From Pedobacter sp. PACM 27299 (lineage in GTDB: Bacteria; Bacteroidota; Bacteroidia; Sphingobacteriales; Sphingobacteriaceae), in the NCBI RefSeq assembly GCF_001412655.1, contig NZ_CP012996.1:2976001-3040000 (forward strand): a DNA stretch of 64,000 bases, given 5' to 3'. Shown piece by piece: positions 27,738-37,865 of the stretch. A program made the position numbers and the translations under genes. The notes below the pieces were generated by a model. The model worked only from the letters and a program-made list of their open reading frames with translations, made no database searches and was not told the origin of the DNA. The first letter of the stretch is position 1. Each line of letters opens with the position of its first letter.

Positions 27738-28160
27738 ATGACCAACTTAAAAAAAAGTGAAACGTTATCGAAAGTAGCTTTGATGACCGATAATTTCTGG
27801 TATACCGAGACTTTTGCCAGTTCTGATGAGCCTAAATATGCTGTAAACATACAGGATAATATTGGAAGGTATAAGCTTGAGGTTTCAGCTCCCGGCTTTA
27901 AAAAGAATGACTTCAAGATTACTACTGATAATGGGATGTTGACAGTTACTGCAGAGTCAAGCAGGGCAGAAAAGGAGAGTGACGAAAACTATATCCGCAA
28001 GGAGTTCTCCCATTCCTCATTTACAGGATCCTTTCGCCTCCCTGAAAATGTTCTTGAAGATCATATTTCTGCGAAATACCACAATGGGCTATTTACAATT
28101 AATTTAAAAAAATCAGATAAGGGTGTACTGCTTAAAAAAAGACAGATTAAAATACATTAG
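27738..28160 (+). CDS. Hsp20/alpha-crystallin family chaperone
   Basis: About 140 residues from the ATG at 27738. The frame opens earlier at 27693, but those residues are not family-like and the promoter dyad fits the later start. The alpha-crystallin domain runs from about N-I-Q-D-N-I-G-R-Y-K-L-E-V-S-A-P-G to the I/L-x-I/L tail region (L-F-T-I-N-L-K-K). It should be an ATP-independent holdase for unfolding proteins. The gpmA-like gene starts 44 bases later on the same strand. Confidence 0.9.
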   Translation: MTNLKKSETLSKVALMTDNFWYTETFASSDEPKYAVNIQDNIGRYKLEVSAPGFKKNDFKITTDNGMLTVTAESSRAEKESDENYIRKEFSHSSFTGSFRLPENVLEDHISAKYHNGLFTINLKKSDKGVLLKKRQIKIH

Positions 28161-28204
28161 CTATTTAGTTAAAGTATTTAGGCCGTCAAGATTTTAACTA
28201 AGCT

Positions 28205-28807
28205 ATGTCTAAACTTATTTTATTGCGTCATGGTCAGTCGCTATGGAACCTGGAGAACAGATTTACCGGCGAAATGGATATTGACTTAACAGATCAAGGG
28301 GAACAGGAGGCAGCAAGTGCAGGAATCCTATTGAAGGATTTCTGCATTAATGTTGCTTTCACTTCGGTACTTAAAAGGGCAATCCATACGCTTGAAATTG
28401 TTCTTAAAGAAATTGAAGGTGCGGTTCCAGTTGTAAGGTCATCGGCACTGAATGAAAGAAACTATGGGGACCTGCAAGGACTTAACAAGTCAGATGTCAC
28501 AAAAATATACGGTATTGCAAAAGTGCTCTTGTGGAGAAGAAGCTTTAGGACAAGACCCCCTGGGGGTGAAAGTCTGAAGGATACTTTTGAGCGTGTTGTG
28601 CCCTTTTATCAGAAGGAGATTTTGCCATTGTTAAAGCAGGGTAAAACTATTCTGATCGTTGCGCATGGCAATAGTCTGAGAGCATTGACGATGTACCTGG
28701 AGAATCTGAGTGAACCGGAAGTTTCAATGCTGAACATCGCCACAGGAATTCCTCGTGTTTATGATTTCTCGGTTGATATGCATCTGACGGGGACAGTTTA
28801 CCTCTAA
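28205..28807 (+). CDS. gpmA: 2,3-bisphosphoglycerate-dependent phosphoglycerate mutase
   Basis: 200 residues of the histidine phosphatase superfamily. The phosphohistidine motif L-R-H-G-Q-S-L-W-N is at residues 7-15, E-R-N-Y-G-D-L-Q-G is in the middle, P-P-G-G-E-S-L follows, and the second catalytic His is in V-A-H-G-N-S-L-R. These match the dPGM subgroup that interconverts 3- and 2-phosphoglycerate. It is at the short end for GpmA. It lies downstream of hsp20 and ends at a strong bidirectional terminator. Confidence 0.9.
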   Translation: MSKLILLRHGQSLWNLENRFTGEMDIDLTDQGEQEAASAGILLKDFCINVAFTSVLKRAIHTLEIVLKEIEGAVPVVRSSALNERNYGDLQGLNKSDVTKIYGIAKVLLWRRSFRTRPPGGESLKDTFERVVPFYQKEILPLLKQGKTILIVAHGNSLRALTMYLENLSEPEVSMLNIATGIPRVYDFSVDMHLTGTVYL

Positions 28808-28820
28808 ACCTAAGAAAATA

Positions 28821-28857
28821 AAAAAACACCTTTGGATTTTTCTCAAAGGTGTTTTTT
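28821..28857. terminator. bidirectional rho-independent terminator
   Basis: Near-perfect 14-base arms, AAAAAACACCTTTG and CAAAGGTGTTTTTT, with a 9-base loop between the convergent gpmA and DUF892 genes. A/T tracts on both sides make it usable from both strands. Confidence 0.92.
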
Positions 28858-28868
28858 AAAATAAATGC

Positions 28869-29387
28869 TTATTGTGTCAGGTTCAAAGGAGTCATTGCAT
28901 TAGTGTTGATTTCATAACTGGCAAGTTGCGTTAGCTCGTCATCTATGTGTTTTTCGTTGACTTCAGATTCATAAAAGACATTAGCGAATTCCGAAAGCCC
29001 TATTAGTTTAGCAAATGCTGCCGCTGTTCCATAACTGCTGATCTTAAAATGGCATATGGATTGGATCCCGGCAAGTATGCAGGCATCCTTGATTTCAGGA
29101 TTTTTGCAGGCTTCCAGTTTCTCGTCGATAGACTTGATGAAAGCCAACATGATCGTGTTTGTCCTGGTGACCGAAAGAATCTTTTCCTGTTCAAGAAAAG
29201 TATCCATCCTTTGTAGGTGCTGACTGGTAAAACTGATGTATTTTTTTAAGATCATCTTAAGTTGCATGGAACTGGCAATGTTTGCCCATTCGAGGAGTTT
29301 TCTTTTCAATTCAATTTCTGCACTTGAAAAATGTGAGGTGTTCAGATCGAGTAGATCCTGAAGATTATTGATACTTAGTTTTGCTTC
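28869..29387 (-). CDS. DUF892 (YciE-type) ferritin-like protein
   Basis: About 172 residues from the ATG at 29387. The frame runs on to 29477, but the extra 30 residues include a run of four His encoded by the promoter dyad, and family homology begins at M-E-A-K-L-S-I-N-N-L-Q-D-L-L. It is a four-helix ferritin-like DUF892 protein, stress-associated with an undefined role. The helix patterns I-Q-S-I-C-H-F-K-I-S-S-Y-G-T-A and a C-terminal H-I-D-D-E-L-T match the family. It is divergent from a Usp gene and shares with it the dyad at 29445-29458. Confidence 0.85.
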   Translation of the reverse strand, partial: EAKLSINNLQDLLDLNTSHFSSAEIELKRKLLEWANIASSMQLKMILKKYISFTSQHLQRMDTFLEQEKILSVTRTNTIMLAFIKSIDEKLEACKNPEIKDACILAGIQSICHFKISSYGTAAAFAKLIGLSEFANVFYESEVNEKHIDDELTQLASYEINTNAMTPLNLTQ

Positions 29388-29444
29388 CATTTCTTGTTTT
29401 TTTAAGATAGCTAAAGCTAAGTCGATTTGTTCTTCTCGATGATG

Positions 29445-29458
29445 ATGATGGTCATCAG
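29445..29458. promoter_or_regulatory. FNR-like dyad between DUF892 and usp genes
   Basis: ATGAT-ggtc-ATCAG in the middle of the divergent gap between DUF892 (start 29387) and usp (start 29526), 57 and 67 bases from the two start codons. It could drive both. Confidence 0.6.
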
Positions 29459-29525
29459 AACTGATGTTCCTGCGCAAGGATATACCAATTCCTATTGCTC
29501 AACTTTACAAAACAATGAAGAGGAT

Positions 29526-30395
29526 ATGAAACACCTATTGGTACTTACTGATTTTTCCAAGCCCGCAAAACATGCGGCAGCTTATGCTTATAGCCTGGCT
29601 AAGCAAATACAAGCGAACATCATACTATGTAATGTGGTTATCGTTCCGGCAGAGGTTCCTCAGGCGGGGCTTATAGTTTGGCCTCTGGAAGAATCTGATG
29701 TGCTTTTAAAGGAAAGTGAAGTAGAATTAAAGAAGCTAAAGATGCAATTGGAAAAAATGGGCGATGACCAGATTCCCAATTCTGAGATCAGCTTGAGAAG
29801 TGATCCGGGAATTCTACTGGATGTGGTAAGGGACATATCTGCCCAAGCCAAGATCGATTTTGTAATTATGGCTACACATGGTGCAGGTTTTAGTGGACTG
29901 CTAATGGGAAATCATAGCAGAAGTTTGATTGATGATATTGGTGCGCCACTCTTTATTATTCCAGCAATGGCTAAAATTTCCCCAATCCGAAAGATTGCTT
30001 TTGCCACTGATTTTGAAGATCCCGATAACGAAATGAGATTTATCCAGGAGCTGATTGTATTCGCCTCTTTACTCAAAGCGGAGATATTTATTACGCATGT
30101 ATATAAAGAGAATGAGGCTAGTCCAGAATTTTATAAGTCTGTTCAGCAAATTATGCTGAATATTTCCTGTGAAAATGATTATCCAAAAATTTATTATAAG
30201 GCTATTAAAAATGTGAATAAAAAACAAGGATTGGATTGGTTAATGGTTCATGGTGACATGGATCTGCTAGTTATGGTTCACCATGCTCAAGGTTTCTTAG
30301 ATAGAATGATTCGGGGAAGTCTGACTCAACAACTGGCAGGGGTACTGACAATTCCGTTACTCGTGTTCAAGACTCCAGCGCCTGAGTTAATTTAA
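29526..30395 (+). CDS. tandem universal stress protein (two Usp domains)
   Basis: 289 residues from the ATG at 29526, where the family start M-K-H-L-L-V-L-T-D-F-S occurs. The upstream 33 codons of open frame are promoter. There are two Usp domains: the first (1-145) has a nucleotide-loop-like G-A-G-F-S-G-L-L-M-G-N-H-S, and the second (about 150-285) has a reduced R-G-S-L-T-Q-Q motif. Tandem Usp proteins of this form are common in Bacteroidota stress clusters. It is one of five Usp genes in the window, and an FNR-like dyad lies 67 bases upstream. Confidence 0.9.
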   Translation: MKHLLVLTDFSKPAKHAAAYAYSLAKQIQANIILCNVVIVPAEVPQAGLIVWPLEESDVLLKESEVELKKLKMQLEKMGDDQIPNSEISLRSDPGILLDVVRDISAQAKIDFVIMATHGAGFSGLLMGNHSRSLIDDIGAPLFIIPAMAKISPIRKIAFATDFEDPDNEMRFIQELIVFASLLKAEIFITHVYKENEASPEFYKSVQQIMLNISCENDYPKIYYKAIKNVNKKQGLDWLMVHGDMDLLVMVHHAQGFLDRMIRGSLTQQLAGVLTIPLLVFKTPAPELI

Positions 30396-30538
30396 AAATT
30401 AACCCTACCTTTAAGTAGATATATCTTTCTGAAGCATTTTCTTCTTTTGACCGTCAGTTATTCCGCTGAGGTTTTTGAATAAACATCACAAATATCCTAA
30501 TCCATGAAAAAAATAATGTTTTCTAACCTTGTGAGGTT

Positions 30539-33500
30539 ATGAATGAACCTGAATATATTATTGCGATTGGCGCTTCTGCCGGTGGTCTGGAAGAGATCAA
30601 TTCTTTCTTTGATCATACGCCATTAGATGGAGTGTCCTATATTGTTGTTCAACATCTTTCAGCTTCTTTTAAAAGCAGAATGGTTGAAGTCCTGGCCAAA
30701 CACAGTAAACTGGTTGTAGAAGAAGCTACTGAAGGGAAGCTTGTGGAATGCAACCAGGTTTACCTTATTCCACACGATAAATACATGACCATTGAAAATA
30801 ACAGGTTGTATTTGAGAGGTAAGGAGGAGATAAGAGGCTCACACCTGACCATAAATATATTTTTTAAGTCTTTAGCTGCTGATTGCGGTAAAAAGGCAAT
30901 TGGCATTATTCTTTCCGGTTTAGGAAGCGATGGATCTGAGGGGCTTGTTGCAATAAAAAATGCGGGTGGAATGGTTATGGCCCGAAATCCGGAAACTTCT
31001 AGCTTTCCCAGTATGCCTTCTAAGGCCATCGCTACCGGGATGGTCGATTTTGTACTGGAACCTGCAGCAATGCCAGGTGCAATTGAAGATTATGTAAAAC
31101 ACGAGGGATTTTTACAAACCGAGAGTGATAATGACGAAGTAAGTCTTAAGGAGATCGTAGAACTGATCAGGCAGCAAACTCCACTTGATTTCTCCGACTA
31201 TAAATCCTCTACCATATTAAGGCGTACCAAAAGGAGAGCAGCCTATCATGATTTTAATAGCCTGGTAAAATACCTGGCATTTTTAAAGTCCTCCCCGGAA
31301 GAAATTGAAGCATTATCAAAAGACTTTTTGATTAGTGTGACTTCTTTTTTTAGGGATAAGGAAGCTTTTGAGTACATACGGCACAATATCCTACCGGGTA
31401 TACTGAAAAATCTAAAACCTAAAGAGGAACTGAAAATTTGGGTAGCAGGTTGTGCAACTGGAGAGGAGGTGTATTCACTGGCCATTATTATTGCCGAACA
31501 AATGACCGGGGAGTTAGCGCACATCGCAGTAAAGATATTTGCTACTGATATTGATGGTGCTGCATTGGTTCATGCTGGGAAGGGTGTTTATCCTCACGAT
31601 ATTGTTAAGGATGTATCAGCTGAACGATTAAAAAAATACTTTCTGAAGGAGGATAATCACTACAGGATCAAGCCAAACCTGCGTAAGATGGCGATTTTTG
31701 CGCAACATGATCTGGTTAAAAATCCACCATATTGTAACATGCACTTTATCAGTTGCCGTAATCTGTTGATTTATATGGCACCAGTACTGCAAAAGAAGAT
31801 ATTCAGCATGTTGCTGTTTGGCCTAAAGATGGACGGTTATTTGTTTCTGGGATCAAGTGAAAATCCGATGCCAATCATCCAGAATCTTGAAGTAGTAAAT
31901 AAACAATATAAGCTGTACAGGAATATCAAGTCAAAAAGGATCGTGAGTTTTGATGCTTTTTCAATGCCAGATTCCATGGACCTGAGAAGCAAATCTACTT
32001 ATGCCGTTAATGAGGAAGTTATTAATGATCCGCTACAGTCGATTACGGAAATGATGCACGCCAAACTTGCTGATCAGCAGGATTACCTGGTCGTATGTGT
32101 AGATGAAAATAAAGAAGTGATTAAGTGTTATGGAGATACAAGCAAATATTTGCTTCCAAAACTTTTTACGTCCAATCTGGAGGAACTATTGCCCAAGAAA
32201 TTGGGAATGGTGTTCAATACGCTAAGTAGTATTGTGTTAAAAACAAATGAAATGGCCCATTTAAACAGTATAAAGATAAAAATCGCCAATTCACTTGTAA
32301 ATGTGAATCTGGTGGTGAGTCCGCTGCTGGGCAAAAGAAAGGACCAGCGGCTTTTAATGGTCACTTTTACAGGTAAAGTGGTTAAAACTTCGAAAAAGGA
32401 AATTCTGGATTTTGATGAGGCAGTCTTCCATGATCAGTATACGCTTAATCTGGAACAGGAATTAAATGAAGTAAAGGAGAAACTAAGTGCTGCTTACGAG
32501 CAACTGGATGCTTCCAATGAAAATATGCAGTCCTTTAATGAAGAAATGATTTCTGCTAATGAAGAAATGCAAAGTACCAATGAAGAGATGCAGTCTGTAA
32601 ACGAAGAATTGGATACGATCAATTCGGAGTACCAGCTGAAAAACAAGGAATTGCTGGAAATTAACGATGATCTGAATAATTATTTCAGAAGCAATATCAA
32701 TGGGCAGTTATTTATAAATAACGATCTGCTTTTAATGAAATTTTCTCCAGGTACAGTGAAACAGATCAATTTGCTGGAAACTGATATCGGCAGGCCGCTG
32801 AGCAATATTACTACCAATATCAAGTTTGAAACGCTGATTGAAGACATTAAGCAGGTTTTGAGCAATGGAGTTGTCATCACTAAAGAAATTGAAACCAATA
32901 ATGGGAAATGGTACCAGGTAATGACCATGCCTTATGTGCGTCAATCGGACCAAAAAAATAGTGGTGCGATCATCACTTTCAACGATATTACTGAATTGAA
33001 GAAGGCACAGTTGGAATTGGATATCAGCGGCAAAATGCTTGGAATGAGTATAGACGCTGCTGAATTGGGCACTTTTTCCATTGATGCCGGAACATGGGCA
33101 TTTCAGACATCTGTGCATTTTAAAGAAATTTTTGGCGTCTATTCAGATCAGGAGCTAAGTTATGAGGCCGCTGTTGCAAGGATTGAGATGGAATACCGGG
33201 ATAAATTCACCAATGCTATTGAAAATAGCATCAAAAGCGGTGACAAATGCTATTTGGAGTTTCCATTGCGGAATTTTCATGATAACAAGTTGCACTGGGT
33301 TAGAATAATAGGAAATCTTTCGCATAGCAATGAGAAGAATCCGACGTACTTTACCGGTGTATTGAAAGACATTACAGTACACAAGCAGGATGAACTTCGA
33401 AAAAATGATTTTATTGCAATGGTTAGTCACGACTTAAGGTCACCGCTTACTTCCATCCAGGCTTATATGCAATTGATCACCTTAAAAGTTAAGAACGTGG

Positions 33501-34078
33501 AAGATACATTTATTCATTCTTCGCTGGCAAGGGTAAATGCATCAATTAAAAAAATGAACAGGATGATCAACGGGTTTCTAACCGTCTCTGGTTCAGAAGA
33601 AGGGCAGATTCATTTAGAGCTTGAGACTTTTGAGATGAATAATTTGATAAACGAAATTGTAGAGGAATCACGTTTTATAAATTCAGGAGTTGAGATTGTC
33701 TTTACAGCCGGACCAGAACTGAATCTGAAAGCAGACCGCGATAAAATTGGTCAGGTGATTAGTAATCTACTTAACAATGCAATTAAATACTCAATTGATG
33801 AAAAGCTTATTGAAGTATCATCACTGGAAATTAATGATGAAGCTCAGGTTTGTGTGAAAGATAGGGGCATAGGCATCAAGTTACGGGACCAGGAGAAATT
33901 ATTTGATCGTTATTATCGTGTAAAGCGTTTGGATGCTAAATCTATACCTGGATTTGGCTTGGGGCTTTATTTAACGGCTGAAATTATTAAAAGACATGGC
34001 GGTAGGGTATGGGTAGAGAGTGAAATTAATCGTGGTTCATCTTTTTTCTTTAATCTGCCTGTTTTGCCCCAAGCTTGA
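30539..34078 (+). CDS. CheB-CheR-PAS-histidine kinase fusion
   Basis: 1179 residues. A CheB methylesterase domain (about 1-185; I-G-A-S-A-G-G, V-V-Q-H-L, S-G-L-G-S-D-G-S-E-G) and a CheR methyltransferase domain (about 205-470; R-R-T-K-R-R, A-G-C-A-T-G-E-E-V-Y-S, S-C-R-N-L-L-I-Y-M) come first. A long coiled coil with repeated N-E-E-M-Q-S follows (about 640-730), then two PAS domains, and a kinase with His964 (S-H-D-L-R-S-P) and a complete HATPase domain. No other chemotaxis gene is present, so the enzymatic domains probably modify the protein itself or partners in a stress-signalling path. No receiver domain. Confidence 0.93.
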   Translation: MNEPEYIIAIGASAGGLEEINSFFDHTPLDGVSYIVVQHLSASFKSRMVEVLAKHSKLVVEEATEGKLVECNQVYLIPHDKYMTIENNRLYLRGKEEIRGSHLTINIFFKSLAADCGKKAIGIILSGLGSDGSEGLVAIKNAGGMVMARNPETSSFPSMPSKAIATGMVDFVLEPAAMPGAIEDYVKHEGFLQTESDNDEVSLKEIVELIRQQTPLDFSDYKSSTILRRTKRRAAYHDFNSLVKYLAFLKSSPEEIEALSKDFLISVTSFFRDKEAFEYIRHNILPGILKNLKPKEELKIWVAGCATGEEVYSLAIIIAEQMTGELAHIAVKIFATDIDGAALVHAGKGVYPHDIVKDVSAERLKKYFLKEDNHYRIKPNLRKMAIFAQHDLVKNPPYCNMHFISCRNLLIYMAPVLQKKIFSMLLFGLKMDGYLFLGSSENPMPIIQNLEVVNKQYKLYRNIKSKRIVSFDAFSMPDSMDLRSKSTYAVNEEVINDPLQSITEMMHAKLADQQDYLVVCVDENKEVIKCYGDTSKYLLPKLFTSNLEELLPKKLGMVFNTLSSIVLKTNEMAHLNSIKIKIANSLVNVNLVVSPLLGKRKDQRLLMVTFTGKVVKTSKKEILDFDEAVFHDQYTLNLEQELNEVKEKLSAAYEQLDASNENMQSFNEEMISANEEMQSTNEEMQSVNEELDTINSEYQLKNKELLEINDDLNNYFRSNINGQLFINNDLLLMKFSPGTVKQINLLETDIGRPLSNITTNIKFETLIEDIKQVLSNGVVITKEIETNNGKWYQVMTMPYVRQSDQKNSGAIITFNDITELKKAQLELDISGKMLGMSIDAAELGTFSIDAGTWAFQTSVHFKEIFGVYSDQELSYEAAVARIEMEYRDKFTNAIENSIKSGDKCYLEFPLRNFHDNKLHWVRIIGNLSHSNEKNPTYFTGVLKDITVHKQDELRKNDFIAMVSHDLRSPLTSIQAYMQLITLKVKNVEDTFIHSSLARVNASIKKMNRMINGFLTVSGSEEGQIHLELETFEMNNLINEIVEESRFINSGVEIVFTAGPELNLKADRDKIGQVISNLLNNAIKYSIDEKLIEVSSLEINDEAQVCVKDRGIGIKLRDQEKLFDRYYRVKRLDAKSIPGFGLGLYLTAEIIKRHGGRVWVESEINRGSSFFFNLPVLPQA

Positions 34079-34103
34079 GTCTGAAAGTTTAAACTAAGAA
34101 TGC

Positions 34104-36771
34104 ATGGCAATTCCAATAGATAATTTTGATCTTTCTACTTTTTTCAAGGAAATACCTTGTGTTGTTTTTAGAATTCATGAATATGAAGGTCGTTTTTCTT
34201 TCTTATTTGCCAGCGCTGCAATTGAAAAGGAATTGGAATTGAATCCAATTTTATTGATTAATGATATTGAAATATTGCTGAACCTCTTATCAAAACAGCA
34301 TAGGGAATCATTTCTAAGTTCATTGGAAAACTCAGTGCGTCAGTCAGTCGCCTGGAATTGGGAAGGTTATTTTAATTTACCTTCAGGTAAAAAGAAGTGG
34401 ATACAGGGTTTGGGCGAAGTAAGCGGTTCAAGTAAAACTACCATTGATTGTCTTTTTAAGGATATCACGAAAGAAAAGCACACATTTGATATGTTTACTG
34501 AAACAGGTAAACTCACTAAAACGGGATCCTGGGAGCTGGATTTACTTACTAATCATCTTTTCTGGTCTGATGAGGTATATATAATTCACGAAATCGAACC
34601 GGAAACAGTGCCGGAATTAGATAATGCACTTGGTTTCTACTCTACTGAAGGCAGGGAGATGATCATCAATTTAATCGAAAAGGCGGTAAAAAGTGGAGCG
34701 TCCTGGGATGTAGAAGTTTCCTTTGTTACAGCCAGAGGCAATGACAGGTGGGTCAGGACATCAGGGAAAGCTGTGTTCGAAAATGGGATCGCAATTAAAC
34801 TTTATGGGATCATTCAGGATGTCACAGAAAAGCGTTTGTCTGAAGAAATCCTCAGCGTGATCTTTAAATATTCAACTGATGCTCATTTTTTGTTTGGAAC
34901 AAAAGGGGTAATTGACTGTAATGATATGGCTATTGGCATGTTGAACTGTAGCAGTAAAGCGGAAGTGCTTGCTAGTCATCCGGCAGACTTTTCTCCTAAG
35001 TATCAGCCAGATGGTCGGCTTTCAGCTGAAAAGTCTTTGGAAATGAACAACCTGGCCTACAAAAATGGCTATCATCAATTTGAATGGCTGCATAAGCGTA
35101 CCAACGGAGAGACTTTTACAGTCTTGGTGACACTAAACCCTGTGAAGATAAATGGTGAAACTGTACTGTTAGCTGTATGGCACGATATTACAGAACAGAA
35201 ACATCAGACAGAATTAATTAAACTCAACCAGACATTACTTTCCGATACCCAGGAATTGACACATAGTGGAAGTTGGGAGGCTGATCTGGTTACGGGCAAG
35301 AACTATTGGTCTGATGAAGCGTTCCGTATTTTCGGATTGATTCCGGAAAAGGAGGGTCCAAATACCTTAAGTTTTGGAAGAATGATCCATCCTGACGATA
35401 AGGAAACTTATAAGAGGATAGTTCAACATACAATTGACAATCGGGTTACCTCTGATTTTAATTTGCGTATCATTTTATCTGACGGGCAAGTTAGATATAT
35501 CCATGCCATAGGTAAGCCTTTTATTAATGAATCTGGAAAAGTGACCAAACTTTACGGTGCCATAATGGACATCACAGCCCAAAAAAATGCGGAGAAGGAG
35601 TTGATTTTGGCCAAAGATTTTGCTGAACAAGCTGCTTCTGCGAAATCCCAATTTCTTTCTACCATGAGCCATGAAATCAGAACTCCTATGAATGCGGTAA
35701 TTGGCTTTACAAATTTACTTTTGCTGAAAGACCCCAATCCTGAGCAATTGGAGTACCTGAAAGTATTAAAATTTTCAGGCGATAATTTATTGGTATTAAT
35801 CAACGACATTCTTGATTTTAGCAAAATGGAAGAAGGGAGAATAACCTTCGAGCTTATTGATTTCAGTATACCTGAATTGCTGAAAAATATCCGCTTCTCA
35901 TTATTGGAAAAAGCCAGGGAAAAAGGACTGGAATTAGAGCTGTCCTTAGACGAGCAGTTATCAGAGCCCGTTATGGGTGACCCTGTTCGTCTGGGGCAAA
36001 TCTTAACCAATCTGATCAACAACGCTATTAAATTCACATCTAAAGGCAAGGTCAGCATCTCTGCTTTTTTTTGTTAGCAGAAACGAGGTTCAAACCATCA
36101 TTGATTTTGAGGTGACTGATACTGGTATCGGTATACCGAAGGATAAAATGGAATTCATTTTTGAAAGATTTACCCAGGCAAATGCAGATACCAACAGGAA
36201 GTATGGTGGAACCGGCCTTGGACTGGCTATTACAAAGAGACTTATTGAACTAATGGGAGGGAGTATAGAGGTAGAAAGTACCCCTGAGATTGGTTCCAGT
36301 TTTAAATTCGGTTTGAGCTTTAGAAATGGCAGTAACGAGCCAATTTTAGAACGGAAGACAGTTCCGTTAAAAGCTTTGAAAAATTTAAAGGGAATTAAAG
36401 TACTCATGGCCGAGGATAATGAAATTAACGTAATTTTAGTAAAACAGTTCATGAAGCTCTGGCAGGTAGAATGTGATGTTGTAGGAAATGGCTTGCTTGC
36501 CTTACAACAGGTACAACTAAAGGACTATGATATGGTCTTTATGGATCTGCAGATGCCACTTATGGATGGATACCAATCTGCAACAGCAATCAGAGCCTTG
36601 CCCGGGGACAAATTTAAGAAATTACCAATAATAGCGCTGACTGCTTCCGCTATGTTGGATGTTCAATACAAAGCATTTGATTCTGGTATGAATGATTACA
36701 TCAGCAAGCCATTCAAGCCAGATGAACTTTACCACAAAATTGAAATTTACGGCTACGTACCGAATGACTAA
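34104..36771 (+). pseudogene. hybrid PAS histidine kinase split by a frameshift
   Basis: An open frame from 34104 to a stop at 36077 (657 residues), followed in another frame to 36771, together encoding one hybrid kinase. There are three or four PAS/PAC modules (about 15-510), then His523 in S-H-E-I-R-T-P-M-N and the N-box N-N-A-I-K-F-T. The frame breaks in a run of eight T at 36065-36072. Deleting one T restores reading straight into G-I-G-I-P, the G2 box G-G-T-G-L-G-L and a receiver domain with F-M-D-L-Q-M-P and S-K-P-F. Sequencing error, true mutation, phase variation and transcriptional slippage are all possible. Confidence 0.85.
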
Positions 36772-36811
36772 CATCTTAATATTGCTCATTTAATTGACTA
36801 TAGGGCGAAAA

Positions 36812-37843
36812 CTACTTGAGTCTGAAAGTTAAAAGCGTTGCAATCAGTGCACTTAAACTAACAGAGGCACAGGCTATCTGTTCATCTGCTGCTCCATAAT
36901 AGATATAGAGTGTATCTCCAAAGATGGCGGTGCCTGAGGGAAAACAGACACTATCCACTTCACCAGTTAATTCCCATTCTGTTTCAGGCTTAAACAGCGG
37001 ATACGGTAAACGTGCAATCTCTTTACCTGGGTTTTCCAGATCCAGCATGGCAGCACATGCAGTATACACATATCCTTTTGCGGTGTCATGTACGCCGTGG
37101 TAAATCACCAGCCAGCCTTCTGTTGTTTCTATTGGTGGACAACCACCTCCGATGTAGCTGATTTCATGTTCATATTTTGGAGTCAAAACGATATGGTTGT
37201 TAAAGTTTAACAGGTAATTTTTCCAGAACAACTCATTCAGGTCTGAAAGCTCATTTATACAGACGATTTGTATATCGGGTTTGATGCGGTGAAGAAAATA
37301 AAACTGATTGTTTATTCTTCTGGGGAAAAAAACCACATCCTTATCCCAAACCAGAAGTTTTGTGTTCATGGTAATTATGGTCTTGTCATGAGCAAATCTG
37401 GAATACTTTTCATTAAGCTTACCCGTATTTTCTGCAAGTGCTTTCAATTCAGGAAACGAAATCACAGGTACAATAATACCCTGTCTTTCAAATGTTTTTA
37501 AATCCACTGAGGTTGCGAGTGCACCTAACGCATTGAATCCGTCGAAGGCAGTATACGTTAGATAGTAGCATTCATCGATTTTTACGATCCTTGGGTCTTC
37601 AATTCCTCTGGATTCACTGTCATCTATAGGGCTAATAACCGGAAAATCATATCTCTGACTCAGTTCTAATGGCCCATTCAGCTCGCAAAAGCCAATGGTT
37701 GAATAATTATTTTTAGCCACTGCCCTGTAAAACATATAAACCCGCTCACCTTCTTTTATGATTGCGGGATTAAGTACGCCCTGGCTTTCAAAGTCCAGGC
37801 CGGTTTTTCTTAAAATAACACCTTCTTTTTTTATTAATATCAA
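36812..37843 (-). CDS. GH130 family glycoside phosphorylase
   Basis: 343 residues with the five-bladed propeller signature of GH130: N-P-A-I-I-x-x-x-x-x-V-Y-M-F-Y-R-A at about 21-37, the catalytic-Asp motif G-I-E-D-P-R-I at about 81-87, and G-G-G-C-P-P-I-E-T-x-x-G-W-L-V-I-Y-H-G-V. Members phosphorolyse beta-mannosides (mannose-glucose or mannooligosaccharides) to mannose 1-phosphate. The precise substrate is not readable. It follows the Usp gene by 22 bases and probably ends the mlaE-mlaF-mlaD-usp transcript. Confidence 0.88.
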   Translation of the reverse strand: MILIKKEGVILRKTGLDFESQGVLNPAIIKEGERVYMFYRAVAKNNYSTIGFCELNGPLELSQRYDFPVISPIDDSESRGIEDPRIVKIDECYYLTYTAFDGFNALGALATSVDLKTFERQGIIVPVISFPELKALAENTGKLNEKYSRFAHDKTIITMNTKLLVWDKDVVFFPRRINNQFYFLHRIKPDIQIVCINELSDLNELFWKNYLLNFNNHIVLTPKYEHEISYIGGGCPPIETTEGWLVIYHGVHDTAKGYVYTACAAMLDLENPGKEIARLPYPLFKPETEWELTGEVDSVCFPSGTAIFGDTLYIYYGAADEQIACASVSLSALIATLLTFRLK

Positions 37844-37865
37844 AATGCTTGGATTTAATGGGCTG

